Under the pieces are notes generated by a model. It did not search any database, was not told where the DNA came from, and worked only from the letters and a program-made list of their open reading frames with translations. A DNA stretch of 64,000 bases from Neoarius graeffei (lineage: Eukaryota > Chordata > Actinopteri > Siluriformes > Ariidae): positions 2,560,501 through 2,624,500 of the forward strand of contig NC_083587.1 in the NCBI RefSeq assembly GCF_027579695.1, given 5' to 3'. This document shows positions 1-9,411 of the stretch, piece by piece; position 1 is the stretch's first letter; the number at the start of each line of letters is the position of its first letter. Position numbers and translations under genes: made by a program.

Positions 1-1029
1 GCATCGGATACGCATCGAATTTAGACACCGCGTTGACTTTTCTGTAGTCCACACAGAACCAGACCGACCCGTCGGCCTTGGGTACCAAGACCACCGGGCT
101 GCTCCAGTCACTGTGGACGATGCCCATTTCGATGCCCATTTCAAGCATGGGCTCAAGTTCTTCCCAAACCACCTTTTGTTTGTGTTTGGGTAACCTGTAA
201 GGGCGGCTACGCACTACTACCCCTGGGGGTGTCTCTATGTGGTGCTCTATGAGGTTGGTGCGACCGGGCAGGGGCGAGAACACATCCGAAAACTCGGTCT
301 GCAACTGGGCGACCTCCGTGAGTTGGGTCGGAGAGAGGTGGTCTCCACAGGGGACCGGAGAGGTATGTGATGCCAATGCCCTTTTTTGAACCTCTGGTCC
401 CAGCTCCGCCTTCTCCGGAACCACCGACACCAACGCCACAGGGACCTACTCATTCCAGAGTTTGAGCAGGTTGAGGTGGTAAATTTGTAGTGCCCCACCC
501 CTGTCTGTTCGCCTCACCTCATAGTCGACATCCCCAACTCGCCGTGTGACCTCAAAGGGCCCTTGCCACTTGACGATCAATTTGGAGCTCGAAGTGGGCA
601 ACAGTACAAGTACTTTATCTCCCTGGGTGAACTCCCTAAGGCGCGTACCCTTGTTGTACAGGCGGACTTGCCGTTCCTGGGCCTGCCGCAAATTCTCCTG
701 AGTTAGGTGGGTGAGCGTGTGGAGTTTTGCGCGCAGGTCCATAACGTATTGAATTTCATTCTTGCTTTGTGAAGGTCCCTCCTCCCAATTTTCCCGCAGC
801 ACGTCTAGGATGCCGCGCAGCTTACGTCCATATAATAATTCTAATGGGGAGAACCCCGTGGAGGCTTGGGGAACCTCTCGCACTGCGAACAACAAGGGCT
901 CAAGCCACTTATCCCAATCACGTGCGTCCTCACTTACAAATTTTTTAATGATATTTTTGAGGGTGTGATTGAACCATTCCACTAAACAGTCTGTCTGTGG
1001 GTGATACACACTGGTGCAGATCGGCTTAA

Positions 1030-1560
1030 GGCCTCTGCATGCTCTTGCAACAAGGCTTTCGCAGATAGCTTTTCGCAGACAGTTGTAATTTATCGTCGAG
1101 CGGGGAGTATTGGCGTGCGCGATGTTATTCACCGGCACAACGCAAGGGGGCACGAAGTCGCTAGGAGTAGTTGGTGGGTGTGGTTAGTGGAGTGTTTATC
1201 CTCCGGTTACTTAATGACTAGAACTTTTTTTTTTTTATAATGACTAGAACTGGAGTTGTATAGATGTCCGTACTTCCTCAATCAACCGCTCTTCATGCTG
1301 CTCCATCTTCGCTCGTGTTTTTAAAAATGCCGGTCGTGAAAACAAACCAAACCGGGAAAGTAGGGAAGCGGAAGTGCGTGTACAGCGGATGTAGAGTGGA
1401 CCAATCAGAGCCCTCTTGTCTGCGGCGCTGTCTGTGAGGCTTCTGCGGTGGTCACAATTTTTGGGAGGTGCACGCAGAGCGTCTGCGAAGGTGGGGGGGC
1501 TACGCAGACACTGTCTGCGACGCTATCTGCGAGGACTGGGTTGTCAGCATAAATTGGCCT
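1030..1560. mobile_element. Non-autonomous DNA transposon flanked by TTAA, inserted in the LTR fossil
   Basis: The 531-bp insert is flanked by TTAA at 1026-1029 and 1561-1564. Its ends are imperfect inverted repeats of roughly 45 bp: both begin with GGCC and share the blocks GCAGATAGC and TCGCAGACAG in inverse orientation. No coding sequence is visible inside. A TTAA duplication is typical of Kolobok and piggyBac superfamilies; which of the two applies cannot be told from this sequence. It sits in the integrase region of the surrounding element, so it is younger than that element. Confidence 0.75.
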
Positions 1561-2828
1561 TTAATCCCCAATAACCCATACAGTTCGCGCAGTGTCTGTG
1601 ACATGAATGTAGTGCCTTGATCAGTCAGAATCTCTTTCGGGATTCCGACTCGGGAGATAACGCGGAAGAGTACCTCTGCAATACTGCGTGCTGAGATATT
1701 GTGCAGAGGCACTGCTTCCGGGTATCGCGTTGCATAGTCCACCAGAACTAATATAAAGCGGTACCCTCGTGCTGACCGATCTAATGGCCCGACGAGATCC
1801 ATCCCAATTCTCTCAAACGGGGTCTCGATCAATGGAAGAGGGCGCAAAGGCGCTTTTGGAATGGCCGCTGGATTCACTAACTGGCATTCATGGCATGCCG
1901 TACACCACCTACGAACATCGCCGCGAATCCCCGGCCAATAGAATCAGGCCATTATTCGGGCTAGTGTCTTATACTGCCCTAAGTGTCCAGCCATGGGATT
2001 AAAGTGAGCCGCCTGGAATAACAATTCCCGGCGGCTCTTCGGAATCAAAAGCTGCGTGACTCACTCTTTAGTTTGAGTGTCCTGCGTCACTCGGTATAAC
2101 CTATCCTTCATAATTGCGAAGTAGGGGAAGGACGGGGTGGCGTTCGGCGGGAGCGTTTGACCATCGATTACTCTCACTTGGTCAAACACATGTCGCAGAG
2201 TCTCGTCTTGCGATTGTTCTAATGGGAAATCCGCGAGGGATTCCCCAATAGAGAGAGGAGGAGCCGGCGGCTCCTCACTCTGACGCGGAGATGACGTAGA
2301 CGGCTCTGTGACAGCTGCTTCCGCCAAAGCGACACCGGGACCTCCCCCTGTCAAATGGCAGGACCCACTCTTTACTAAGCGTGTCATTAACCCCCGAAAT
2401 CCTGGCCAATCAGTCCCCAAAATCAAAGAGTGGGTAAGGCGAGGATTAACCGCCGCCTTCACTATAAATTTTTCCCTTCTGAAAAAAACTGTGGACCGAC
2501 ACCAAAGGGTAGCTGTGAACATCCCCGTGCACACACAACACCTTCACCCCCTGTGCTCCCCCCAATGCCTCGTTTTGCACCAGGCTTTGGCAAATTGAGG
2601 TCTGATTACAACCGGAATCCACCAACGTCTGATATGCAGCCCCTTGGATACTCACCGGTATGCGATACGCTCCGGCCCGATCGAGGGCAGCCTCTGGCGC
2701 ATCGGGGATCCGAACCAACGCACCCACTTCCATTGCCGTGCACTGTTGAAGGTGGCCCGGCTCCCTGCAGTGCCAGCAAACCGGCCCGGGCTTTCCCTCT
2801 GCACCGGTGTTCTGGGGCTCACTCACCT

Positions 2829-2980
2829 GGGGGGGGGGGGGGGGGGGGGGGGGAAGAGACAGACAGACACAGAAGCGAGAAACAGGAGGGCACCGTGGGT
2901 GCAGCGGGCCGGCTGGGGTGGTGCCGGCCCCCGTCTCCGCGGTGGGGGAATGGGGCGAGGACGGGACACAGAAGGAGGGG

Positions 2981-3019
<39 letters not shown>
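2829..3019. repeat. Simple repeats in the gag spacer (G-run and GA array)
   Basis: A run of 26 G (2829-2854) and a (GA)n array (2983-3019) lie between the capsid part and the CCHC knuckle of the LTR fossil. The related copy near 50.2 kb has a CT-rich stretch at the same place, so a pyrimidine-rich spacer is a property of the family that has expanded here. Confidence 0.8.
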
Positions 3020-3021
<2 letters not shown>

Positions 3022-3767
3022 TAGACGCCGTCTGCTGTCCTGCCGCCAAATGTTCCTCCGCCAGCTCGACTGCCTGATCCAGCGACGCCGGGCGGTGGCA
3101 CTGGACCCACTCTGTGGTTCCTGCGGGCAAGCAAGCGATGAACTGTTCCAGCACCACCTGGTCAATGATCCCCTCGGTGTCGTGGTCGTCGGCCCTCAGC
3201 CACCGCAAGCAGGCATCCCGGAGCTGCTGGCCGAACGCGAACGGCCGGCTGACTTCCTCCAAGTGCAGAGCGCGGAACCGCTGTTGCTCTGGAGTGCGCC
3301 CCACGTGCTGGAGGACGGCCCAGCAGAGGTCCGCGTAGGCCAGCCGGCGGTCAGCGGGGAGCTGTAGCGCGGCCAGCTGTGCCTCTCCCGTTCGGAGGGG
3401 GAGGCGGCGCGCCACGCGCTGCTCCATCGGCCACCCCGAGGCTTCGGCGACCTGTTCGAATAGTGTGATGAATGCCTCGGGGTCGTCCTGCGGGCCCATC
3501 TTGGTGACGGTGAGGGGAGACGGGCCAGCGGCCGGAGTGCTGGTGGACCCCGCCGATGCGAGGAGGTGCCGGAACGCCTCGCGGTCTTCCTGCTGGGCCA
3601 GCACCAGGGCTTCGAAGTGCCACTCTTGTTCCTTCCGGAGGGTGACGAGCGCCTGGTGCTGGCTTTGCTGGGCCGTGGCGAGGGCGTGGACCAGGTCAGC
3701 GAACGGGGAGGACTCCATGGGGCTGATCGGTTGATGCTCCACTCTGGATCCCGGGTTTCAGCACCAC

Positions 3768-4075
3768 TGCAAGGCTCAATACGTGTGGGTGGAGCACAGA
3801 GGACGGCAGGACAGAGATCAAGTGTAAACAGAGGCTTTATTGCCACACTTTTCAGTCTAACAATATATATTACAAACACTCAGACACACACACCAGCGTC
3901 TCATCCAGGGATGAGCTCCTCTGCTCTCGCTCTCCCTCCTTAAATAGGGCGCGGTCACTGGGAAGACACACAAACGCAGGTTAATTGCCGTCAGGTGTAG
4001 TGATTCTGCCACTTACCTTCCCTGACTCCACCCTCCCGTCACAGACCGGCGCTTGACCACGCCCCCGCTGCCACA
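3768..4075 (-). repeat. LTR of the Gmr1-like element (308 bp)
   Basis: On the minus strand it starts TGTGGCAGC and ends TTGCA, with the usual TG...CA ends, and is followed by the gag leader. A close match (310 bp) lies at 53368-53677, also on the minus strand. A CCTCCTTAAATAG stretch (plus-strand reading, about 3935) could belong to the promoter region of the LTR. Confidence 0.82.
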
Positions 4076-4110
4076 AGTGCCAACAGGGTTTCACCAAGGT
4101 AAAAGCTGCA

Positions 4111-4131
4111 GTGTGTGTGTGTGTGTGTGTG
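4111..4131 (+). repeat. (GT)n microsatellite
   Basis: About ten GT units at the join between the minus-strand LTR and the plus-strand RNase H fragment. Confidence 0.85.
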
Positions 4132-4138
4132 GGGACTT

Positions 4139-4630
4139 TTACACTCCCCTGACTTCTCTCTCCCCTTCATTTTACAGACAGACGCATCGGACAGAAGGCC
4201 GTTTTGTACAAGAAGGTGGAGAGCAAGGAACTGTAGATCAGCTGCAAGCTCTCGATGCACGAAAGTATGTACAGCGCCATTAAAAAGGAGTGCCTGGCCA
4301 TCAAGTGGGCGGTCCTCACCTTCCAATACTACCTGCTGGGGTGCCCTTTCACTCTCTGTTCGGACCATGTGCCCCCTCCAGTGACTCCACCGCATGACGG
4401 ATGCCAACGTGCGGATCACCCATTGGTATCTCACCCTCCAGGAGGTTACATGGTTACATTCGAGGTGGTCCACAGGCCGGGGCACAGATGGTGGTGGCAG
4501 ACTTCCTGTTCCATTGAAGGGGGAGTCCACTGCAGGATGGATGGCTCCCTAGCCCGAGTCAACCGGTGGGGGTATGTGGCAGTGGGGACATGGCCTAGCA
4601 GCAGTTTGAGAATGGAGGGCGGGTCCCAAG
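4139..4630 (+). mobile_element. Ty3/gypsy 3' fragment: RNase H and beginning of an LTR
   Basis: The plus strand carries a gypsy RNase H start (PFILQTDASDR) and further RNase H blocks (KKECLAIKWAV, YYLLGCPFTLCSDH). About 400 bp on, at about 4574, comes TGTGGCAGTGGGG, resembling the start of the LTR at 4075, after which similarity fades. It is a broken fossil with several breaks, in opposite orientation to the element on its left. It could be the missing 3' part of a related copy brought in by rearrangement. Confidence 0.7.
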
Positions 4631-4639
4631 GTTTCTTTA

Positions 4640-5590
4640 TTTGTACCATACCATAGTACTGGTAAATTCGTTGTGCAGGCAGGAATTCAGCGATCCCAAT
4701 ACAAAATAACAGCTACGTAAAATACATTGTAACAGACAAGACAACACACACATCCTAACATATACAATCCTTAAAAGTGTGATCTTTAAAAAGTGCTTCA
4801 TCATCAATTGTTCAGTATGAACAAAATTATTCACCTCTGGGCCTTACTGTTCAGCAATACAATTGCTGTTGGTACAAAGCTCTTTCTGTACCGTTTTGTC
4901 CTTCCCTTAGGGACCCCAAAACGACGACCAGAGCGAAGGAGTTGGAACTCACCATGCAAAGGGTGTAAGCCATCTTTAAGAATACAGGTAGCTTTACATT
5001 GTAACTATGTCATAAAGAGAAGACATAGTGGGTTGAGGCTTCCCAATTAGCCACCCAGCCCATTTATTTGGTTCAGGGAGTTTTTGTCCTGTAGTGACAG
5101 ATTACCAAACCAAGACACGAAGGCAAAAGATAACAATGACTCAGTAAAAGCACGATAAAAAAGGGTCAGCATAGTTCTATCAATGTTAAAACGGAACAAT
5201 TTCCGAAGATAAAACAACCGCTGATGTCCTCTCTTGCATACTGCTTCGCAGTTCTTGTTAAAAGTCAATTTATCATCAACGACAATCCCAAGATACTTGT
5301 AACTATCCACGTGTTCAACAGATTGGCCCTTGATGACTGGGATCATGGTTTGGAGCCTGATTTCTAAAATCAATAATCATGTCCTTTGTTTTGGATGTAT
5401 TAAGCACCAAGAAAGAAAGATCACACCACCTAATAAAATCTTCCAAGACTGGACCATGGCTGTATTCATTATTGTGTAACAAACTTACAATGATGGTATC
5501 GTCTGCAAATTTTAAAATGTGCCCGTTTTCATAGACACTCTTACACATATCTGTATAAAGGATAAAAAGTAAGGGAGAGAGAACACATCC
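4640..5590 (-). mobile_element. CR1/Rex1-like LINE, 5'-truncated 3' part of ORF2
   Basis: Minus-strand reading starts at GCVLSPLLF (RT motif B'), passes the LKFADDT catalytic box (about 5520), SYKYLG (about 5300) and ends in the C-terminal VPKGRTKRYRKSF block (about 4910) and a stop. The frame is broken at least once, near 5350 where two overlapping frames meet. The 3' UTR probably runs to about 4640, next to the gypsy fragment. Only about 950 bp remain, the usual 5' truncation of LINE copies. Confidence 0.78.
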
Positions 5591-6852
5591 CTGAATGAAT
5601 AAGTTTAACTAGACAATTCCCCTGTGGGAAATCGTGAGTGATGCAGTGGGTGTAGCAGTCGCTATTGCAGGAGTTGTACTGTACTGTGTGAATATGTGAC
5701 TTGCTATGATGCTACGATGCTATGATCATGTGTGTGTTTGAGAGAGAGAGCAGCCCCTCCCCCATCTGCTACCTAACTGGAGCTCATTGCCTTGGTGACG
5801 GTGCTCAGGTGCAGAGCAGAGACATAAGATTACAGGCAAAGAGAGCTTTTTCTCAGATTTCCTTCTCCTCGAACAATGGCGATTTACACGAAAATGAAAG
5901 GAGGTATTCACAAAATTCTTTCACATTGAACGCTACAAGGCTCTCATGAACACATTGATGTAATTTTTTTGTCCCTAGTGTAAAAAACGTGGACAACAGA
6001 GCGAGTTGAAAACAACTGACATTTCTGATTTTGTAGTAAAAGCGCTGTTGGGATTATAATGGGAGTCAATGGAGCAGTTGGGCTGTGAACCTGTCACTTT
6101 GAGGCTTCTTGTGCGAAAACTGTAAATCCTATCGTTTAGGTAGGCACATCGTGTGAATCAACACAAGTGTGACTCCAACTTTTGAGAAAATTATATGTGT
6201 AGAGTGCAGAGCATTTTTTAAGGATTTTCCACTAGGAGACCAACCGGTTTGGGCAATACAATCACAGGCCCCAGAGTCCATGTGGCTGCACTGCTGCGGC
6301 ATATTCTGTGATGCAAAATGATTCACCAATCACCATACAGACAAACACACTACAGTGACTACACAGCTATCAAGAGCAATTACCAAGCACAAATGTTACA
6401 GGGGCAAAGGCAGGTTTTTAATTTGGGCACCATGGCGAGCCTAAAAATGTTTTTTTTTTTACTATTTTCGCGTGTAGCATGCCGGAAATTTTTGACGCAT
6501 CATTTTTAGTAATTTTTTTAACCAATTATAAATATATCGAGCAATAAAAATAATATAAATTACATAATCATGTGCAAGTATAAAGTAGTGCTGTATCTAA
6601 AAAGTCAAAAGTTTTCTCCAACAATCTGAATAAATAAAAAAAAGAGAAAAATATTTTGTAAGCCTAATTATGATCACAGCATCTATTTGGGCGCACATCT
6701 ATTTCAATTCAACTTCCAATATAATTTGGTATAAATTAATTTGGGCATAAATGGGATAAAAATAATTTTCACTTAAGTTTAAAAATAAGCTGGTACAAAG
6801 CAGATTACATAAAAGTCTCACATAAAATATGTAATAAAAATCCATAGCGTAC
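5591..6852. other. No gene recognised; AT-rich and dispersed-repeat-like sequence
   Basis: A short GA array lies near 5740. The stretch 5990-6200 has the look of a dispersed fish repeat (short GTTTAGGTAG and AATCAACACAA blocks) but I cannot name it. From 6420 the sequence becomes AT-rich and contains the motif ATTTGGGC at about 6421, 6685 and 6739. No convincing coding frame or RNA gene was found. Confidence 0.5.
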
Positions 6853-9411
6853 CTGGCAACTGTAAGGCAGCTGTTGCAGACGACAAGTCAATGACCTCGA
6901 CCTTGTCAACAATACCGTCTGATGTCTTCTGACTGTTCTGTCGTGTAATAAACCTCCCCATTCCCCCGCCTGTAGACTTGTTTGTTTGTTTGTTTACATT
7001 TATTGCCATTTAAGCATCTATGGCTATTTCATGGCCAATACAGGTAATAAATATCACATAAAATTAAAACCAATAATGAAATAAATAAATAAATAAATAC
7101 ATCAAATACATTTGTACACATCAATGCACTTCAAAAAGTTTAAAACCTTTAAAGGTGAAACCTTATTAAAAATATCTAGCATTGTGCTTTCTTTAAAAAA
7201 CTTCTGCCTTTGTATTCTAAGAGCAGGGCAAGACAAAATGTGCTTAATTGATAAGAGATCACCACAAAGATCGCAAAGTGGAGGTTCACCTCCAGTTAAC
7301 AGAAAGCCATGTGTTAGTCTAGAGTGTCCAATTCTACCCCTTGTGTAGACAACTTGGTCATGTCTACATGAAAAAGATTGAATAGTCACTTGTTTCACAT
7401 TAGTGCATATTTCTTTCAGCTTGTTGCCAACACAGTTAGTCCAATCAGCTTGCCATTTGTCACTTATGTAGGAAGAAAGAACAGGTCTGATATCAGAGAC
7501 AGGGATTTGGCATTCAGAAATCTCTTCATTCAGGGCTCCTTTAGCAGCATTATCTGCTTTTTCATTACCAGTCAAACCCACATGGCCAGGGACCCAACAA
7601 AAAATAATGTCCATATTGATTTTAGTTAGGTATTCCACTTTTTCAAGTATGTTGACAATAAGAGGGTGGTCAGTCTTTAAGAACTCCAATGCCTGTAGGC
7701 ATGATCTAGAATCTGTGCAAATCAAGGCTTTTTGCAGTTTGGACTCTTCAATGTATTCAAGACTTAAGAGCAAGGCTTGGGCTTCGGCTGTAAAAATTGA
7801 GCACAGATTTGGGATGCGTATTCCACACTGATTAGAGGCGACTACCATTGCTGAGGACACACAGGTATCAGTTTTTGAGCCATCAGTATAGATCAGAGTG
7901 TGCAAGGGGAAGCACTGTCTTACATCAAGGAAGCAACTCTGGTACTCGTTTGGGTGTGTGTTAGATTTCTTTCTGTGGCTCAGGTCCTGCACAATTATAG
8001 GTTTTCTCAAGGTCCAAGGGGGAATGGAACAAAGGGAAGAGGATGTTAGTCCATCCAAATCAACATTCAGATCCTGAAGGAAAGGTTTAATTCTTAATCC
8101 GAAAGGTCTGATAGACCGCGGTCTGGCTTCATAAAAGTCCAAATACTGTGGCTGAAAGACAGTGGGGTATGCCGGGTTATCTCTGTTCCCTTTGATTTTG
8201 ACTGCATATTGAAGTGCAAGTTTCAAGCGTCGCAATTTAAGGGATGGTTCTCTTGCTTCTACATAAAGACTCTGCACTGGAGAGGTTCTAAAGGCCCCTA
8301 GGACCAGTCTTAAACCTTGGTGGTGAACAGTATCCAGCATCATAATGTAAGATTGTCTTGCTGATCCATAGACAATACTGCCATAATCCAAACGGGATCT
8401 CACAAGTGCTCTATACAGGCGTAGCAGTATAGTCCACTCTGCCCCCCACTTTGTCTTTGCCAGTACCTTTAAAATGTCCAAAGATTTAAAACATCTCTTT
8501 TTAAGAGTCTTTATATGTGGAATAAAGGATAGTTTATTGTCAAGTATCAGACCAAGGAATTTAACCTCTTTCACAACTTGGATTGTGGCACCTTCCATAT
8601 ACAGCAATGGGTCATGATGTAAAGCTCGAAGTTGGCAAAAATGAGTGCAAACAGTCTTGGACTTAGAGAATTTGAAGCCATTTTCAATGGACCAATTGCT
8701 GATTTTATTTATGCACAGCTGGAGTTGCCTTTCGATTATACTCATGTATTTTCCTCTATAGCAAATACAGAGGTCATCAACATACAGGCTGCAAAAAAGA
8801 TTTGGGTTGATTTCCTTCACAATACTATTGATTTTAATACTGAATAGAGTGACTGAAAGGATGCTTCCCTGGGGAACTCCTTGTTCTTGCAAGTGTGGTG
8901 CTGAGAAAGTTGTACCCAATTGAACTTGAAAAAATCTATTAGACAAAAAATTTGAGATAAAAATGGGCAGACGACCTCTGAACCCCATGTAATACAAGTC
9001 CCTTAAAATGCCATATTTCCAAGTAGTATCGTATGCCTTTTCAAGGTCAAAAAACACTGCTATAACATGTTCCTTTTTGACAAATCCATCCCGTATATAG
9101 GCCTCCAATCTAATAAGATGGTCCATGGTGCTCTTTCCTTGCCTGAAGCCACATTGAAATGCACTCAAATGTCGTTCTGACTCGATCATCCACACAAGTC
9201 TTTTATTCACCATTCTTTCCATAGTTTTGCATAGGCAGCTGGTTAATGCAATAGGACGGTAATTGGTGGGATCAGTATGATCTTTGCCGGGTTTTGGAAT
9301 GGGAATCACGCCTGTAGACTTAATAAAGCCATCGATTGTGCATTTTCCATGAATATATGAACTGCTGTTCTGTGATTTACCAGTTGTCTTAGGTCTACCA
9401 CGACCCGGCAT
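6853..9411 (-). CDS. Putative host first coding exon with AT-hook, split by a LINE
   Basis: Transcribed right to left. The first ATG is at 9411 and begins MPGRGRPKTTGK, a good AT-hook core (RGRPK) for binding AT-rich DNA. The 34 codons to about 9310 meet a 13-bp target duplication (CGCCTGTAGACTT, 9309-9321 and 6967-6979). Beyond the LINE the same reading phase stays open (GGMGRFITRQNSQK to LQLPG) and ends at a consensus splice donor, CAG/GTACGC, at 6853/6852. Removing the LINE and one duplicate gives an uninterrupted frame of about 74 codons. That is what a host (or domesticated-transposon) 5' exon would look like; I do not recognise the protein and see no further exon in the window. Confidence 0.5.
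6980..9308 (-). mobile_element. I-type (Nimb/I-like) LINE with RNase H, 5'-truncated, recent
   Basis: The 2.33-kb insertion has 13-bp target duplications (6967-6979 and 9309-9321), an RT-RNase H-CCHC open frame without stops, a 3' UTR of about 120 bp containing an ATTT array (7082-7098), and a terminal (AAAC)n tail at 6980-6995. RNase H after RT points to the I superclade. The 5' truncation falls exactly at the start of the RT domain. Open frame and intact duplications mark it as one of the youngest insertions in the window. Confidence 0.85.
7102..9411 (-). CDS. Chimeric open frame: AT-hook exon fused in phase to LINE RT and RNase H
   Basis: One uninterrupted frame of 769 codons. Residues 1-34 are the AT-hook exon; the LINE begins at residue 35 (VIPIPKPGK). 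RT motifs: NYRPIAL (about 50), FFDLEKAYDT (about 121), GVPQGS (about 178) and the catalytic YVDD (about 210). RNase H: YTDGSKT (about 508), TAEAQAL (about 541), CTDSRSCLQAL (about 565) and WVPGHVGLTGNEKAD (about 606), so the D-E-D-D set is present. A CCHC knuckle (CDLCG...H...C) lies near 713-728. The apurinic endonuclease and ORF1 are missing, so it cannot retrotranspose by itself. Whether any transcript makes this protein is unknown. Confidence 0.7.
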   Translation of the reverse strand: MPGRGRPKTTGKSQNSSSYIHGKCTIDGFIKSTGVIPIPKPGKDHTDPTNYRPIALTSCLCKTMERMVNKRLVWMIESERHLSAFQCGFRQGKSTMDHLIRLEAYIRDGFVKKEHVIAVFFDLEKAYDTTWKYGILRDLYYMGFRGRLPIFISNFLSNRFFQVQLGTTFSAPHLQEQGVPQGSILSVTLFSIKINSIVKEINPNLFCSLYVDDLCICYRGKYMSIIERQLQLCINKISNWSIENGFKFSKSKTVCTHFCQLRALHHDPLLYMEGATIQVVKEVKFLGLILDNKLSFIPHIKTLKKRCFKSLDILKVLAKTKWGAEWTILLRLYRALVRSRLDYGSIVYGSARQSYIMMLDTVHHQGLRLVLGAFRTSPVQSLYVEAREPSLKLRRLKLALQYAVKIKGNRDNPAYPTVFQPQYLDFYEARPRSIRPFGLRIKPFLQDLNVDLDGLTSSSLCSIPPWTLRKPIIVQDLSHRKKSNTHPNEYQSCFLDVRQCFPLHTLIYTDGSKTDTCVSSAMVVASNQCGIRIPNLCSIFTAEAQALLLSLEYIEESKLQKALICTDSRSCLQALEFLKTDHPLIVNILEKVEYLTKINMDIIFCWVPGHVGLTGNEKADNAAKGALNEEISECQIPVSDIRPVLSSYISDKWQADWTNCVGNKLKEICTNVKQVTIQSFSCRHDQVVYTRGRIGHSRLTHGFLLTGGEPPLCDLCGDLLSIKHILSCPALRIQRQKFFKESTMLDIFNKVSPLKVLNFLKCIDVYKCI

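Larger units (their letters stand above)
1..4075 (-). mobile_element. Gmr1-like Ty3/gypsy LTR retrotransposon fossil, cut by the window edge
   Basis: Read on the minus strand from the LTR at 3768-4075. Parts in order: gag capsid region (about 3715-3040), a CCHC knuckle (about 2760), an aspartic protease with a DSG box (about 2620), then an integrase region (about 2060-480) with a DLVGPL...YATRYPEAVP core and a YHPQTD motif, then the start of reverse transcriptase (about 125-1, SPVVLVPK and FCVDYRK motifs). Integrase therefore lies before RT, the order known for the Gmr1 group of deuterostome gypsy elements and the reverse of ordinary gypsy. The element is broken in several places and carries one DNA transposon (1030-1560). 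The rest of RT, RNase H and the 3' LTR would lie left of the window. It looks old but not ancient. Confidence 0.88.

Noticed and set aside
2430-3879. Long plus- and minus-strand frames around 2.4-3.9 kb other than gag/protease
   Set aside because: They are shadows of the gag region in GC-rich DNA and run through the G-run and GA array.
4099-4178. Intron-like segment: AAG/GTAAAAG ... CTTCATTTTACAG
   Set aside because: The 3' side is in-frame gypsy RNase H (PFILQTDAS), so the TTTTACAG is coding sequence; the 5' side is LTR flank.
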